In this document: positions 51,219 through 60,540 of the stretch, piece after piece | Layout: every line of letters starts with the position of its first letter | How positions within the stretch are numbered: the stretch's first letter is position 1 | Assembly (NCBI RefSeq): GCF_022832375.1 | Contig: NZ_JALHLG010000003.1 | Coordinates: 434,001-498,000 of the forward strand | DNA from: Novosphingobium beihaiense | GTDB lineage: Bacteria > Pseudomonadota > Alphaproteobacteria > Sphingomonadales > Sphingomonadaceae | Direction: 5' to 3' | Length of the DNA stretch: 64,000 bases | The notes under the pieces: model-generated | What the model was told of the DNA's origin: nothing | Database searches by the model: none | What the model saw: the letters and a program-made list of their open reading frames with translations, nothing else | Translations under genes and position numbers: made by a program

Positions 51219-51608
51219 ATGGCCCACGTCACCATCGAATGGACCGCTAATCTGGAGGGTGAGTTCGATCTTCGCGCCCTGATGGAACTGGTGGCCGAAG
51301 ACATGCGCGAACGGGCGGACGGCGTGTTCCCCGTGGGCGGCATCCGCGTGCGTGCCTACCGCGCGGACGAATATGTGATCGCCGACAATGCCGGGCCGGA
51401 TGACGCTTTCGTCAATCTGGACGTGAAGATGGGCGCCGGGCGCAGCGCCGAATTCCGCCAGCGCTATTTCGATGCCCTGTTCGAACGCGTTTCCGCCTTT
51501 TTCGGAGACCTGTTCGAACGCCGCCCCCTGGCGCTTTCGATGTATGTCGAGGAAGCCTCGGGCTGGAAGAAGAACTCCATCCACCAACGCTTGAAGAAAG
51601 CCCTGTAA
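51219..51608 (+). CDS. hpaF: 5-carboxymethyl-2-hydroxymuconate delta-isomerase, lacking Pro-1
   Basis: A 129-residue tautomerase-superfamily enzyme of the HpaF/CHMI type. [23 protein letters not shown] and LALSMYVEE match family regions. The usual catalytic Pro immediately after the initiator Met is replaced by Ala (codon [11 protein letters not shown]), a clear departure from the E. coli protein, which begins MPHFIVE. The GGGGGAG ribosome site 16 bases after the dioxygenase stop supports this start. The protein may be slow, may use another residue, or may have changed function. It lies exactly where hpaF is expected. Confidence 0.88.
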   Translation: MAHVTIEWTANLEGEFDLRALMELVAEDMRERADGVFPVGGIRVRAYRADEYVIADNAGPDDAFVNLDVKMGAGRSAEFRQRYFDALFERVSAFFGDLFERRPLALSMYVEEASGWKKNSIHQRLKKAL

Positions 51609-52414
51609 TGCCCCTGGATCAGGCCACTATCGAAGAGCTTGCCGCCCGTCTGGAGCAGGCCGAGCAGAACCGTACGCAGATCGGGCAATTCTCGCTCGAA
51701 CATCCGCAGATGACGCTGGAAGACGGCTATGCCGTCAGCCGCGCCTGGGTAAACCAGAAGATCGCCGCCGGGCGCAAGGTGATCGGCCACAAGATCGGCC
51801 TGACCAGCCGCGCCATGCAGCGCTCTTCCAACGTCAACGAGCCCGATTTCGGCACGCTGCTGGACGATATGCTGTTCATGGACGGCACCGACATTCCCAT
51901 TGCCCGCTTCATCGAGCCGCGCGTGGAAGTGGAACTGGCCTTCATCCTGAAGCACCCGCTCAAGGGCCCGAACTGCACGCTCTACGATGTGCTGAACGCC
52001 ACCGATTACGTGACCCCCGCGATCGAGATCATCGATGCCCGCATCGAACGGATCGACAAGGCCAGCGGCGTGACCCGCAAGGTCTACGACACGATTTCGG
52101 ACAATGCCGCCAATGCCGGCATCGTGCTGGGCGGCCGCCCGGTAAAGCCCGATGCGGTGGACCTGCGCTGGGTATCCGCCCTGCTCTATCGCAATGGCGT
52201 GATCGAGGAATCGGGCGTCGCGGCGGCCGTGCTCAACCACCCGGCCAATGGCCCGGCCTGGCTGGCGAACAAGCTGGCCCCGCACGGCGAACATCTGGAG
52301 CCGGGGCAGATCGTGCTGGGCGGCAGCTTCACCGCGCCGGTCTTTGCCCGCCCCGGTGACAGCTTCCACGTCGACTACGGCCCGATGGGCTCGATCTCGG
52401 TGCGCTTCGCATGA
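51608..52414 (+). CDS. hpaH: 2-oxo-hepta-3-ene-1,7-dioate hydratase
   Basis: A 268-residue hydratase of the HpaH/MhpD/decarboxylase superfamily. It adds water to 2-oxohept-4-ene-1,7-dioate to give 4-hydroxy-2-oxoheptanedioate. [22 protein letters not shown], and the [14 protein letters not shown] and [26 protein letters not shown] ends are the family landmarks. Its ATG overlaps the hpaF stop by one base and its stop overlaps the hpaI start by 4 bases. Confidence 0.93.
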   Translation: MPLDQATIEELAARLEQAEQNRTQIGQFSLEHPQMTLEDGYAVSRAWVNQKIAAGRKVIGHKIGLTSRAMQRSSNVNEPDFGTLLDDMLFMDGTDIPIARFIEPRVEVELAFILKHPLKGPNCTLYDVLNATDYVTPAIEIIDARIERIDKASGVTRKVYDTISDNAANAGIVLGGRPVKPDAVDLRWVSALLYRNGVIEESGVAAAVLNHPANGPAWLANKLAPHGEHLEPGQIVLGGSFTAPVFARPGDSFHVDYGPMGSISVRFA

Positions 52415-53169
52415 CGAGCTTCAAGGACAGGCTGGCCGCGGACGGCCCCGCCCTGCTCGGCCTGTGGCAGGCGCTGGCGAACAACTACACCGCCGACATC
52501 TGCGCGCGCGCGGGATATGACTGGCTGCTGTTCGACGGCGAACATTCGCCCAACACCGCGCAGACCCTGCTGGGCCAGCTGCAGGCGGTGGCGCCCTTCG
52601 ATGCCGAGCCCATCGCCCGCGTGCCTTCGGGCGATCCGGTACTGATCAAGCAGTATCTCGACATCGGCTTCACCACATTGCTGGTACCCATGGTGGATAC
52701 GGCGGAGCAGGCCGCCGCGATCGTTTCGGCCAGCCGCTATCCCCCGCACGGCATTCGCGGCGTGGCCAGCGCCACCGCGCGCGCCACCGGCTTCGGCACG
52801 GACGGCGCCTATCTTAAAGAGGCGGCGGAGCGGATCACCCTGATCGTGCAGATCGAAAGCCGCGCCGCGCTGGAAAACATCGATGCGATTGCCGCCACAC
52901 CCGGCGTCGATGCCCTGTTTATCGGCCCGGCGGACCTTTCCGCCTCGCTCGGCCACCTGGGCAATCCCACCCATCCCGAAGTGCAGCAGGCGATTTCCCA
53001 CGCCAAGGCACGCATCGATGCCGCCGGCAAGCCCGCAGGCATATTTGCCCTCTCGCCAGATGACGCGAAGCACCGTATGGTTGATCAATTCCGATTTATT
53101 TCGATTGGAACTGACATCGGTCTCTTGCTGAAAGGCGCACAGGGGCTGATCGCGTCGGTAAAGAATTAA
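52411..53169 (+). CDS. hpaI: 4-hydroxy-2-oxoheptanedioate aldolase
   Basis: A 252-residue class II (HpcH/HpaI) TIM-barrel aldolase. It splits 4-hydroxy-2-oxoheptanedioate to pyruvate and succinic semialdehyde, ending the pathway. [37 protein letters not shown] and [12 protein letters not shown] hold the active-site Arg, Glu and Asp residues, and [12 protein letters not shown] follows. It overlaps hpaH by 4 bases. No succinate-semialdehyde dehydrogenase is seen nearby except the two ALDHs upstream. Confidence 0.94.
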   Translation: MTSFKDRLAADGPALLGLWQALANNYTADICARAGYDWLLFDGEHSPNTAQTLLGQLQAVAPFDAEPIARVPSGDPVLIKQYLDIGFTTLLVPMVDTAEQAAAIVSASRYPPHGIRGVASATARATGFGTDGAYLKEAAERITLIVQIESRAALENIDAIAATPGVDALFIGPADLSASLGHLGNPTHPEVQQAISHAKARIDAAGKPAGIFALSPDDAKHRMVDQFRFISIGTDIGLLLKGAQGLIASVKN

Positions 53170-53183
53170 AGGGAGAGAGATTG

Positions 53184-54809
53184 ATGATCAGCCGCCGCCA
53201 GCTCATCGGCACTGCGGGCGTTGCCGCGCCTGCCCTCGCTTTCCCGGCCGTTCTGAAAGGCGCCGCTCCCGATGCCCCGCTCGCCACCTGCGCGCAGGGC
53301 AAGCTGAAGGGGACTGTCGAAAACGGCGTTCTGGTCTTCAAGGGCGTGCCTTATGGCGGCCCGGTCTCTGGCCCGGAGCACCGCTTCCGCGCGCCGCCGC
53401 CGCCCGAAAGCTGGACCGGCGTGCGCGATGCCACAAAGCTTGGCCCGGTAGCACCGCAACCACCGGGCGGCTTCTTCGGCCCCGGCGCAAAGATCGGCGA
53501 GGATTGCCTCGTCCTCAATGTCTGGACCCCGGCGCTGGATGGCAGGAAGCGCCCGGTCATGGTCTATCAGCATGGCGGCGGCTTTCTGGTCGGATCGGGC
53601 GGCGCCCCCTGGCAGGACGGCGGCGCGCTGGCCCGCCAGTATGACGTGGTGGTGGTGCAATCCAACCACCGGCTGGGCCTGATGGGCTACCTCTATCTCG
53701 GCGAGCTGCTTGGCCCGGAATATCAGGGCAATCAGGGGCTGCTCGATCTCGTCGCCGCCTTGAGGTGGGTGAACATCAACATCTCCCAGTTCGGCGGCGA
53801 TCCCGACAATGTGATGATCTTCGGCGAGAGCGGCGGCGGCGGCAAGACCGCCAGCCTCTATGCCATGCCCGCCGCCGAGCCCTATTTCCACAAGGCCTCC
53901 ATCGAAAGCCCCATCGGCCCCGGCCGCCAGACGGTGGAAGGTGCCGCCGCGACCGCGCGCAAAGTGGTGGAACGTCTGGGGCTGAGCGACCCGAAGGACA
54001 TCCTGACCCTGCCGCTGGACGCACTGATCAAGGCGCAGATGGGCAATGGCCCCAACCTGCCGCCGGGCGCGGTCATGAAAGACCCGCCGAAGGACTATCA
54101 GCCCGGCATCGACTTCTGGCCATTCATCGACGGCGCCATCCTGCCGATGGAACCTTTCCTGTGCAGCGCCCCGGCCATCTCCGCCAAAAAGCCGCTGATC
54201 GTGGGCGGTTGCAAGGATGAGAGCGTCTTCTTCTATCAGGGCGACGCAAGCGTCTTTTCGCTGGACATAGCAGGCCTGAAGAGCCGCCTCACCCCGATAT
54301 TCGGCGACAGCACCCAAGCGTGGATCGACACGTTCCGCAAATCGCGGCCCGAAGCCACGCCCTCGCAACTGTTCATCGCCATCACCACGGCCAGGCCCTG
54401 GCGCGCCTATGCGACCGAGATCGCGGAGGCCAAGGCAAAGGAAGGCATTGCGCCGGTCTATAGCTACATCCTCGATTACCCCTCGCCCCAGAAGGTGCGC
54501 GGCACGGATTTCGCGGAAGGCTCTCCGCACGCCTCCGACATTTCCATGAAGTTCGACACCGCGCCGATGTTCGGCCCCAAGGACCCGCGCCGCCTCGCCA
54601 CCGCGCACAACATGAGCGAGATGTGGGCGACCTTCGCCCGCACCGGCGTGCCTGCGGCCAAGGGCCAGCCGGAATGGAAACCCTATACGCTCGACAAGCG
54701 CGAGGTGATGATCCTGGACGGCGAGTGCAGCCTTGAAAGCGATCCGGAATCCCTGGAACGCCAGTTCTTCGAAACCCAGCCGGACGCCATTCGCGAAAAA
54801 GGCCTTTGA
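53184..54809 (+). CDS. Tat-exported type B carboxylesterase
   Basis: A 541-residue carboxylesterase of the cholinesterase/type B family. A twin-arginine leader (ISRRQLIGTAGVAAPALAF) sends it to the periplasm. The family block EDCLVLNVWTP, oxyanion HGGGFLVGSG, nucleophile in GESGGGG (Ser about 216), and the downstream Glu and His (near GSPHASDI) are present. ATG 53184 is preferred over TTG 53181; GGGAGAGAG precedes it. It is only 14 bases after hpaI, in the same apparent operon as the ring-cleavage genes. Removal of a phenolic acyl group, such as caffeoyl, from a glycoside is a sensible but unproven role. Confidence 0.9.
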   Translation: MISRRQLIGTAGVAAPALAFPAVLKGAAPDAPLATCAQGKLKGTVENGVLVFKGVPYGGPVSGPEHRFRAPPPPESWTGVRDATKLGPVAPQPPGGFFGPGAKIGEDCLVLNVWTPALDGRKRPVMVYQHGGGFLVGSGGAPWQDGGALARQYDVVVVQSNHRLGLMGYLYLGELLGPEYQGNQGLLDLVAALRWVNINISQFGGDPDNVMIFGESGGGGKTASLYAMPAAEPYFHKASIESPIGPGRQTVEGAAATARKVVERLGLSDPKDILTLPLDALIKAQMGNGPNLPPGAVMKDPPKDYQPGIDFWPFIDGAILPMEPFLCSAPAISAKKPLIVGGCKDESVFFYQGDASVFSLDIAGLKSRLTPIFGDSTQAWIDTFRKSRPEATPSQLFIAITTARPWRAYATEIAEAKAKEGIAPVYSYILDYPSPQKVRGTDFAEGSPHASDISMKFDTAPMFGPKDPRRLATAHNMSEMWATFARTGVPAAKGQPEWKPYTLDKREVMILDGECSLESDPESLERQFFETQPDAIREKGL

Positions 54810-54821
54810 GGAGTGACCGCC

Positions 54822-55343
54822 ATGACCCGCAAGTTCATCGCCGCCCTGCCGCTCGCGTTTTCGCTCGCGGCCTGTTCCACGCTCGCCGGTCCGCCCGCTG
54901 TGGCGCAGGATGCGGTGACGCCCGCTGCCGATGTGGATGCACTGTTCACCGATCCGGACCCGAAGCTCAACGCCAACAAGCAGGCCGCCTGGCACATCAT
55001 GAAGGATCTGCTGGAAGCCGGGCACTGGGAGCTGGCGGACAAGTGGATGACCGAACGCTACATCCAGCATAACCCCAATGTGGCAAGCGGGCGGCAGACC
55101 GTGGTCGATTTCTTCAACGGCCTTGGCATCGAGCCCAAGCCGATACCGGAACACCTCTCCACCCCGGTGGTGCAGGTCGTCGCCGAGGGGGACTATGTTG
55201 TCGTGGTTTCGGCATCGCAGCAGCCCGTGCCTGGCGATCCTGACAAGACTTATACCACGAGCTGGTTCGACATGTGGCGTTTTGTCGACGGCAAGGCCGA
55301 CGAGCACTGGGACAACGCGACGATGACGCCCAAGCCGGAATAA
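54822..55343 (+). CDS. SnoaL/NTF2-like lipoprotein
   Basis: A 173-residue protein with a lipoprotein-type leader (FIAALPLAFSLAACS) giving a lipidated Cys, then a SnoaL-like (NTF2-fold) domain: IMKDLLEAGHWELADKWM and YIQHNPNVASGRQTVVDFF are the family's first helices, and WDMWRF-like FDMWRFVDGKADEHWD its C-terminal strands. Such predicted-extracellular versions occur in many gene clusters with no fixed role. ATG 54822 has GAGGAG nine bases upstream. Located between the esterase and the GH78 gene in the same operon, so a helper role in glycoside breakdown is possible. Confidence 0.8.
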   Translation: MTRKFIAALPLAFSLAACSTLAGPPAVAQDAVTPAADVDALFTDPDPKLNANKQAAWHIMKDLLEAGHWELADKWMTERYIQHNPNVASGRQTVVDFFNGLGIEPKPIPEHLSTPVVQVVAEGDYVVVVSASQQPVPGDPDKTYTTSWFDMWRFVDGKADEHWDNATMTPKPE

Positions 55344-55374
55344 CCGGCTGGCAAGACAGGAAGAGGACGAGAGG

Positions 55375-57762
55375 ATGCCCGCAAGGCTTGCCCGGCGCAG
55401 CATGATGGCCGCCCTACTGGCCACCAGCGCCGCCGCCCCCGCCATGGCCGATGCCGAGTGGATATCGCATCCCGCGATCACCGGGCCGGAGCAGCGGAGC
55501 GAGGCGGTATCGCTGCAGTTCCGGCGGGAGATAGACCTTGCCGAAGTGCCCGCCAGCCTGACCATCGATGTCAGCGCGGACAACCGCTATGTGCTCTATG
55601 TCAATGGCGAGCGGGTGGATGCGGGCCCTTCGCGCGGGGATCTGGCGCACTGGCGCTTTCGCCGGATGGACATTGCCCGGTTCCTGAAGCCGGGCCGCAA
55701 CGTGATCGCAGCACAGGTCTGGAACGACGGCAAGGCCGCAGGCGTCGCGCAGATTTCCGCGCGCACCGGCTTTCGGCTGGATGTGCCGGAGGGCGGAAAG
55801 CTGGCCGATGAACTGGACAGCGGCCCTTCGTGGCAAGTGCGCATCGATGGCTCGCGCACCGTCACCCCGGCCCAGCCCGGCCTGATGAAAGTGGTGGGGT
55901 GGGACAAGTATTACGCCGCCCCGCCGCCCGAAACGCGCGATGCCGCGCTGATGGCGCCCGGCTGGAACACCGCCAGCGAACAGCTTGCCGACTGGAAGAG
56001 CGCCGCCCCCGCACTGGCTCCGGGCGAAACCGCGCCCTGGCACCTTGTGCAGGACCGTCTGCCGCAGGCCCGGCTGACGCCGCTGGACGGCGGCAAGCTG
56101 GTGCGGGCCACGGGCGTTTTCGGGCGCCACTTTCCCGACAAGCCGCTGACCATCCCAGCCCACACCGATGCCACGCTGCGGCTGGACATGGGGGCCATGC
56201 GCGCCGCCTATCCCCGCCTTGTCACCAGCGGCGGTAAGGGCGCGACGATCGATGTAACCTATGGCGAAGCGCCCTATGGCAAAGATCTGCACTATCTGCC
56301 CGATCGCGGCGATGCGCAGGATGGCTGGATTCTGGGCCTGACCGATCACTTCCGGCCCGGCGGCGGGCAGAAGGAGGCGTTCTCTCCGTTCTGGTGGCGC
56401 GCCTGGCGCTATGCCGAACTGACGATCCACACCGAAGACCAGCCGCTCAAGCTGGAATCCTTCACCCGCACCGGCACCGGCTATCCCTTCGACACCCGTG
56501 CCGCGTTCAAAAGCGACGATCCCGATCTCAACCGCATCTGGCAGATCGGCTGGAACACGGTGCAGCTCGATGCCCATGAAACCTACATGGACACCGCCTA
56601 TTGGGAGCAACTGCAATACGTGGGCGACACGCGCATTCAGGCGCTGGTCTCCTATGCCGTATCGGGCGACGCGCGGCTGGCGGAGCAAGCGGTGGAAGCC
56701 TTTGCCGCGTCCGAAAAGGACGGGCTGATCCAGTCCCGCTGGCCTGCCAATGTCTATCAGTCGATCCCGCCTTTCGCATTGTTGTGGGTGGGGATGCTGC
56801 ACGATTACTGGATGTACCGGCCCGATCCCGCCCCGGTGCGCGGGGTGCTGCCGGTGATGCGCTCCTCGCTCGACTGGTATCAGCGCTATGTTCAGCCGGA
56901 CGGGCTTGTCGGCACCACATCGGGCTGGGAATTCATCGACTGGCGCGACGGCATCAGCAATTATCCCGAGACCAAAGACCCGCGCGACACCGAACGGTGC
57001 ATCATCTCGATGATGTATCTGGGCGCACTGCGGCAGGCGGGCGATCTGGAAAGCGCTCTGGGCGATCCCGCGCGCGCGCAGGATGACCGTACTCGCGCCG
57101 CCCATATGACTCAGGCGGTGCGCAGCCAGTGCTGGTCTTCCGAAAAAGGCCTGTTCGCTGACCAGCCCGCGAAAACATCGTTCAGCCAGCACGCCAATAT
57201 TCTGGCGGTGCTCTATGACGTCGCGCCGCCGGAAAGCCGCAAGGCCTTGCTGGAAAAGGTTCTGCTGCCCGGCCAATGGCCGCAGGCGCCCGAAGGCATC
57301 ACGCCCGCCACCTTCTATTTCGATTTCTACCTTGCCCGCGCGCTGAACCATGCCGGGATGGGAGACGATTACCTGCATATCCTCGCCCCGTGGCGCCAGA
57401 TGCTGCAGCAGCATTTCACCACATGGCCGGAACAGCCCGATCCCACCCGTTCCGACAGCCACGGCTGGTCCGCGCATCCCACGTTCGATCTGCTGACCAT
57501 TGTCGCCGGGATCGAACCGGCCGCGCCCGGCTTTGCGAAAGTGCGCATCGCGCCGCATCTGGGCCCGCTCAGGACGCTCGATGCGACATATGCGCATCCC
57601 AGAGGGCCGATCCATGTGCGCTATGGCAAGGACGCCGGCGGCAGCTTGTCCGCCGACATCGCCATGCCCGCAGGACTGAGCGGCGATTTCGAATGGCACG
57701 GCAACACCCGCCCGCTTTCTCCCGGCGAGAACCATCTGCAAATTCCGGCATCCGGCGGCTGA
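55375..57762 (+). CDS. GH78-like alpha-L-rhamnosidase, secreted
   Basis: A 795-residue secreted protein (leader SMMAALLATSAAAPAMADA) of the bacterial alpha-L-rhamnosidase type: N-terminal beta domains (residues 30-350), then an (alpha/alpha)6 barrel. The catalytic region DTAYWEQLQYVGDTR aligns with the GH78 D-x4-E-x6-GD pattern, keeping the acidic residues with the YWEQLQY variant common in one subgroup. HGWSAHPTFDLLT near the C-terminus is also typical. It releases terminal alpha-L-rhamnose from glycosides. It lies 31 bases after the SnoaL gene, so esterase, SnoaL protein, rhamnosidase and ring-cleavage genes form one transcription unit. Confidence 0.88.
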   Translation: MPARLARRSMMAALLATSAAAPAMADAEWISHPAITGPEQRSEAVSLQFRREIDLAEVPASLTIDVSADNRYVLYVNGERVDAGPSRGDLAHWRFRRMDIARFLKPGRNVIAAQVWNDGKAAGVAQISARTGFRLDVPEGGKLADELDSGPSWQVRIDGSRTVTPAQPGLMKVVGWDKYYAAPPPETRDAALMAPGWNTASEQLADWKSAAPALAPGETAPWHLVQDRLPQARLTPLDGGKLVRATGVFGRHFPDKPLTIPAHTDATLRLDMGAMRAAYPRLVTSGGKGATIDVTYGEAPYGKDLHYLPDRGDAQDGWILGLTDHFRPGGGQKEAFSPFWWRAWRYAELTIHTEDQPLKLESFTRTGTGYPFDTRAAFKSDDPDLNRIWQIGWNTVQLDAHETYMDTAYWEQLQYVGDTRIQALVSYAVSGDARLAEQAVEAFAASEKDGLIQSRWPANVYQSIPPFALLWVGMLHDYWMYRPDPAPVRGVLPVMRSSLDWYQRYVQPDGLVGTTSGWEFIDWRDGISNYPETKDPRDTERCIISMMYLGALRQAGDLESALGDPARAQDDRTRAAHMTQAVRSQCWSSEKGLFADQPAKTSFSQHANILAVLYDVAPPESRKALLEKVLLPGQWPQAPEGITPATFYFDFYLARALNHAGMGDDYLHILAPWRQMLQQHFTTWPEQPDPTRSDSHGWSAHPTFDLLTIVAGIEPAAPGFAKVRIAPHLGPLRTLDATYAHPRGPIHVRYGKDAGGSLSADIAMPAGLSGDFEWHGNTRPLSPGENHLQIPASGG

Positions 57763-57878
57763 GCCCGGGCGTGGACGGCCGTTCCGGCGCAGCCTAACCA
57801 GTCAACACCGGCCTTGCGGAGCCCCCCGGGCGAGCGCAAGGATGCGGCTTACCCCACAATCCAAGACGAACACGCGTC

Positions 57879-58523
57879 ATGACCACCACGCATCTTACCT
57901 ATATCTTCGATCCGCTGTGCGGCTGGTGCTATGGCGCCGGGCCCGCGCTGGAAACGCTGCGCGCGCTGGAAGGCGTCTCGATAAGCCTTGCGCCCTCCGG
58001 CCTTTTCGCAGGCGCTGGAGCCCGCCCGATGGACCGGGAATTCGCGGCCTTCGCATGGCAGAACGATCAGCGCATCGCGCAGATGACCGGCCAGACCTTT
58101 TCGCAGGCCTATCGCGACAACGTGCTGGCCGCTCCCGCCGGATCGCTCGATTCCGGCACCGCGACACTCGGCATTGTCGCCACCGGCCTTACCGCGGGGC
58201 CGGAGCACGAGCTCCCTGCCCTGAAAGCGCTGCAGCAGGCCCGCTATGCCGATGGGCGTGACAATACCCGGCTGGAAAGCGTGGCCGCCATCCTCACAGA
58301 CGCGGGCTTTGGCGACGCTGCCGCGCGGCTGGCCGATGCCGATGCGGATCTGCTGGCAGCCTGCTCCGAACGCATCGAAGCGGCCCGTGCGGACATGGCC
58401 CGCTTCGGGCTACAGGGCGTCCCCGCGCTGATCGCCGAGCGCGACGGGCAGCGCGGGCTCGTACCTCCGGGCGCCCTGTTCGGCGATCTGGACGCGCTGG
58501 TCCGGCATCTAACCGCAGCCTGA
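57879..58523 (+). CDS. DsbA-family thiol oxidoreductase
   Basis: A 214-residue DsbA-like thioredoxin-fold protein with the redox motif CGWC at residues 14-17 (FDPLCGWCYGA) and a long helical insertion. No signal peptide is visible, so it is probably cytoplasmic, like FrnE-type members rather than periplasmic DsbA. A cis-Pro is seen in GVPALI near the C-terminus. It is 116 bases downstream of the GH78 gene across a GC-rich spacer, and the next gene converges 20 bases beyond, so it may have its own promoter. Its job in this context is unclear. Confidence 0.85.
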   Translation: MTTTHLTYIFDPLCGWCYGAGPALETLRALEGVSISLAPSGLFAGAGARPMDREFAAFAWQNDQRIAQMTGQTFSQAYRDNVLAAPAGSLDSGTATLGIVATGLTAGPEHELPALKALQQARYADGRDNTRLESVAAILTDAGFGDAAARLADADADLLAACSERIEAARADMARFGLQGVPALIAERDGQRGLVPPGALFGDLDALVRHLTAA

Positions 58524-58543
58524 CACGCCCCCATCGCCTCCCG

Positions 58544-59887
58544 TTACGGCGCCTTGCGGGCGCTGAACTGGAAGGTCACATCGACGTTGGCGGCGATCTG
58601 ATCGGTCGAAGCCCACTGCCCCTGGCCGATACCGAAAGCGGTGCGGTCCAGCTTCGTCGATCCGGTCACATCCGCACGGGCGCCTTCGATATGAAGCGTG
58701 AAGGCCAGCGTCACCGGGCGCGAGACGCCGTTCATGCTGAGCGTGCCCGAAGCGGTATAGCGCTCGCCGCCCAGGTGCCTGATGCGGGAAGAGCGAAACA
58801 CGGCGGTGCCCGCGCTGCCGAAGAAATCGGCTCCCTTGAGCATGCTGTCACGGCTGCCGTCAGCGGTGTTCACCGAAAGCAGCGGCACGCGAACCGTGAT
58901 CTTGCTCTGCGCCAAGGCATCAGGATCGAACAGGATATCCGCGCTCCACTGATCGAAACGCCCCTCGATCGCCGTGCCGCTCATGCTGGCGGTGAAGCCC
59001 AGACGGCCGCCGTCCATCACCTTCCAGCTGACCGGCTTGGCCGCTTCGGTTGCGGATGCCTCAGGCGCCGGGGTGGAAGTTGGGGCCACAGGCACCGCCA
59101 CCTCTGAAGACGCCGGCGCATCCGTCTGTGCTTCGCCAGGCTCGCTGGTTTCCGCCTGCACCGGGCCCTCCACCGCCTCTGACGATGCGGCGGCGGGATC
59201 GCTTCCACCGGCAACCGGAGTGTCACTTGCCGGAGCTTCCGGTGCGGCGGGAGCCGCCCGGTAGAGCAGCCAGGGGGACAAAAACGCCGCACCCAGAAGT
59301 CCAGCCGCACCCAGTGCCGCCGGGATCGCACGCCGTGCTGCCTCCGGCGCCGATACTGCTGGAATCATGCGGCCGATAACATTCTCATGCCCGCCGCCCA
59401 GATGGTGCCGGACAGCCCCGGCCAGATGGAGTGCAACAAGCCCGAGCCCCATCCATGCCAGCACTTCGTGGCTTTCCATCGCAATGCCGTTCAAGGCATG
59501 GCTGACCGGCAGATGCGGCCAGGGGATCACACCGAACAGCCGCGTAGGGATCGCCACTTTCGCCGTCGACACCACGATCCAGCCCGTCAGGGGCCCGCCG
59601 ATCATGAAGGCGTAGAGCCCCAGATGAACCAGCTTCATCAGCAGCCCCGTCAGCACACCGCTTTCCACCGGCGCAGGGCGCGGTTTCACAAAGCGGATGG
59701 CCACGCGCAGCACGCTGAGCGCCAGCACCGTGATGCCGATGCTCTTGTGGAACTGGAAAGCGGCATACATCGCCGCCCCCTTGCCCATGCTGGTCATGTG
59801 CCATCCCAGCCCGAGTTGGAACAGCAGAAGGAACGCGATGGCCCAGTGCAGGGCAATCGCGCTGCGTGCATAGCGCGTAGACGTCAT
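58544..59887 (-). CDS. cytochrome b561-YceI fusion protein
   Basis: A 447-residue fusion. Residues 1 to about 190 are a four-helix cytochrome b561 domain with His residues in ALHWAIAFLLLF, FHKSIG, HLGLYAF and SHEVLAWMGLGLVALHL (haem ligands). A long Ala/Pro/Glu-rich linker (about 210-290) leads to a YceI-type lipid/isoprenoid-binding domain (about 295-447; MDGGRLGFTASMSGTAI to VTFQFSARK). Four bases separate it from a stand-alone YceI gene. YceI proteins bind long isoprenoid chains, and the fusion may couple quinone binding to membrane electron transfer. Confidence 0.88.
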   Translation of the reverse strand: MTSTRYARSAIALHWAIAFLLLFQLGLGWHMTSMGKGAAMYAAFQFHKSIGITVLALSVLRVAIRFVKPRPAPVESGVLTGLLMKLVHLGLYAFMIGGPLTGWIVVSTAKVAIPTRLFGVIPWPHLPVSHALNGIAMESHEVLAWMGLGLVALHLAGAVRHHLGGGHENVIGRMIPAVSAPEAARRAIPAALGAAGLLGAAFLSPWLLYRAAPAAPEAPASDTPVAGGSDPAAASSEAVEGPVQAETSEPGEAQTDAPASSEVAVPVAPTSTPAPEASATEAAKPVSWKVMDGGRLGFTASMSGTAIEGRFDQWSADILFDPDALAQSKITVRVPLLSVNTADGSRDSMLKGADFFGSAGTAVFRSSRIRHLGGERYTASGTLSMNGVSRPVTLAFTLHIEGARADVTGSTKLDRTAFGIGQGQWASTDQIAANVDVTFQFSARKAP

Positions 59888-59891
59888 AATC

Positions 59892-60521
59892 TCAGTTCTT
59901 CTTCACGAATTCCGCATCAATCGAGAGGCCGACCTTGTCGCCGACGGCGGGGACATAGGCCTTCATGCCGAAATCGGAACGCTGAATCGTCATATGCGCT
60001 TCGAAGCCGGCGCGCGTATCGCCCATCATGCCCTTGCCGGTGCCGCGCAAGGTCACGTCCATTTCCACCGGCCTGGTCACGCCCAGCAGGGTGAGCTCGC
60101 CATCCACTCTGGCGTGATTGTCATCGAGCTTGGTCAGCGAATCCGCCGTAAACGTGGCTGTGGGGAACTTGTCCGTGTTGAAGAACATCGGCCCCTTGAG
60201 TTCATTGTCGCGCGCTTCCCAATCGGTCGAGAGCGACTTGGTATCCACCGTAACGCTCAGCGTTGCATCCTCCGGGTGCGCCGGATCATAAGTGAATTCG
60301 CCCGCGCTCTTGGCGAAACGGATGGTCGTGGTCGAAAAGCCCAGGTGATCGATCCGTCCAGCGACCGAAGTGTGGCTGGGATCGATCTGATAAGTTCCTG
60401 CCGCGACATCAGCCGCCTTGGTCGATTCCACACCGGCAGTGGCCGCGCCTGCACCGAGCGCGGCAAGGCCGGCCGCCAGAGGCAGGGCAATGCGCTTGAG
60501 ATTGAGAGACGATTTCATCAT
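59892..60521 (-). CDS. YceI-family periplasmic protein
   Basis: A 209-residue secreted protein with a signal (RIALPLAAGLAALGAGAATA) and a YceI lipocalin-like domain: YQIDPSHTSVAGRIDHLGFSTT, DWEARDNELKGPMFFNTDKFPTATF and GVTRPVEMDVTL are the family hallmarks. YceI proteins bind polyisoprenoids or amphipathic molecules in the periplasm. ATG 60521 has GGAG six bases upstream; ATG 60518 follows at once. It leads the two-gene unit with the b561-YceI fusion. TGATA-TT-TATCA lies 20 bases upstream of the start. Confidence 0.92.
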   Translation of the reverse strand: MMKSSLNLKRIALPLAAGLAALGAGAATAGVESTKAADVAAGTYQIDPSHTSVAGRIDHLGFSTTTIRFAKSAGEFTYDPAHPEDATLSVTVDTKSLSTDWEARDNELKGPMFFNTDKFPTATFTADSLTKLDDNHARVDGELTLLGVTRPVEMDVTLRGTGKGMMGDTRAGFEAHMTIQRSDFGMKAYVPAVGDKVGLSIDAEFVKKN

Positions 60522-60540
60522 TGGGGGCTCCAACAAGGAT

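Noticed and set aside
53166..55583. An 805-codon open frame on the minus strand
   Set aside because: Antisense to the esterase and SnoaL genes, with no recognisable domain; codon-position bias of the plus strand explains it.
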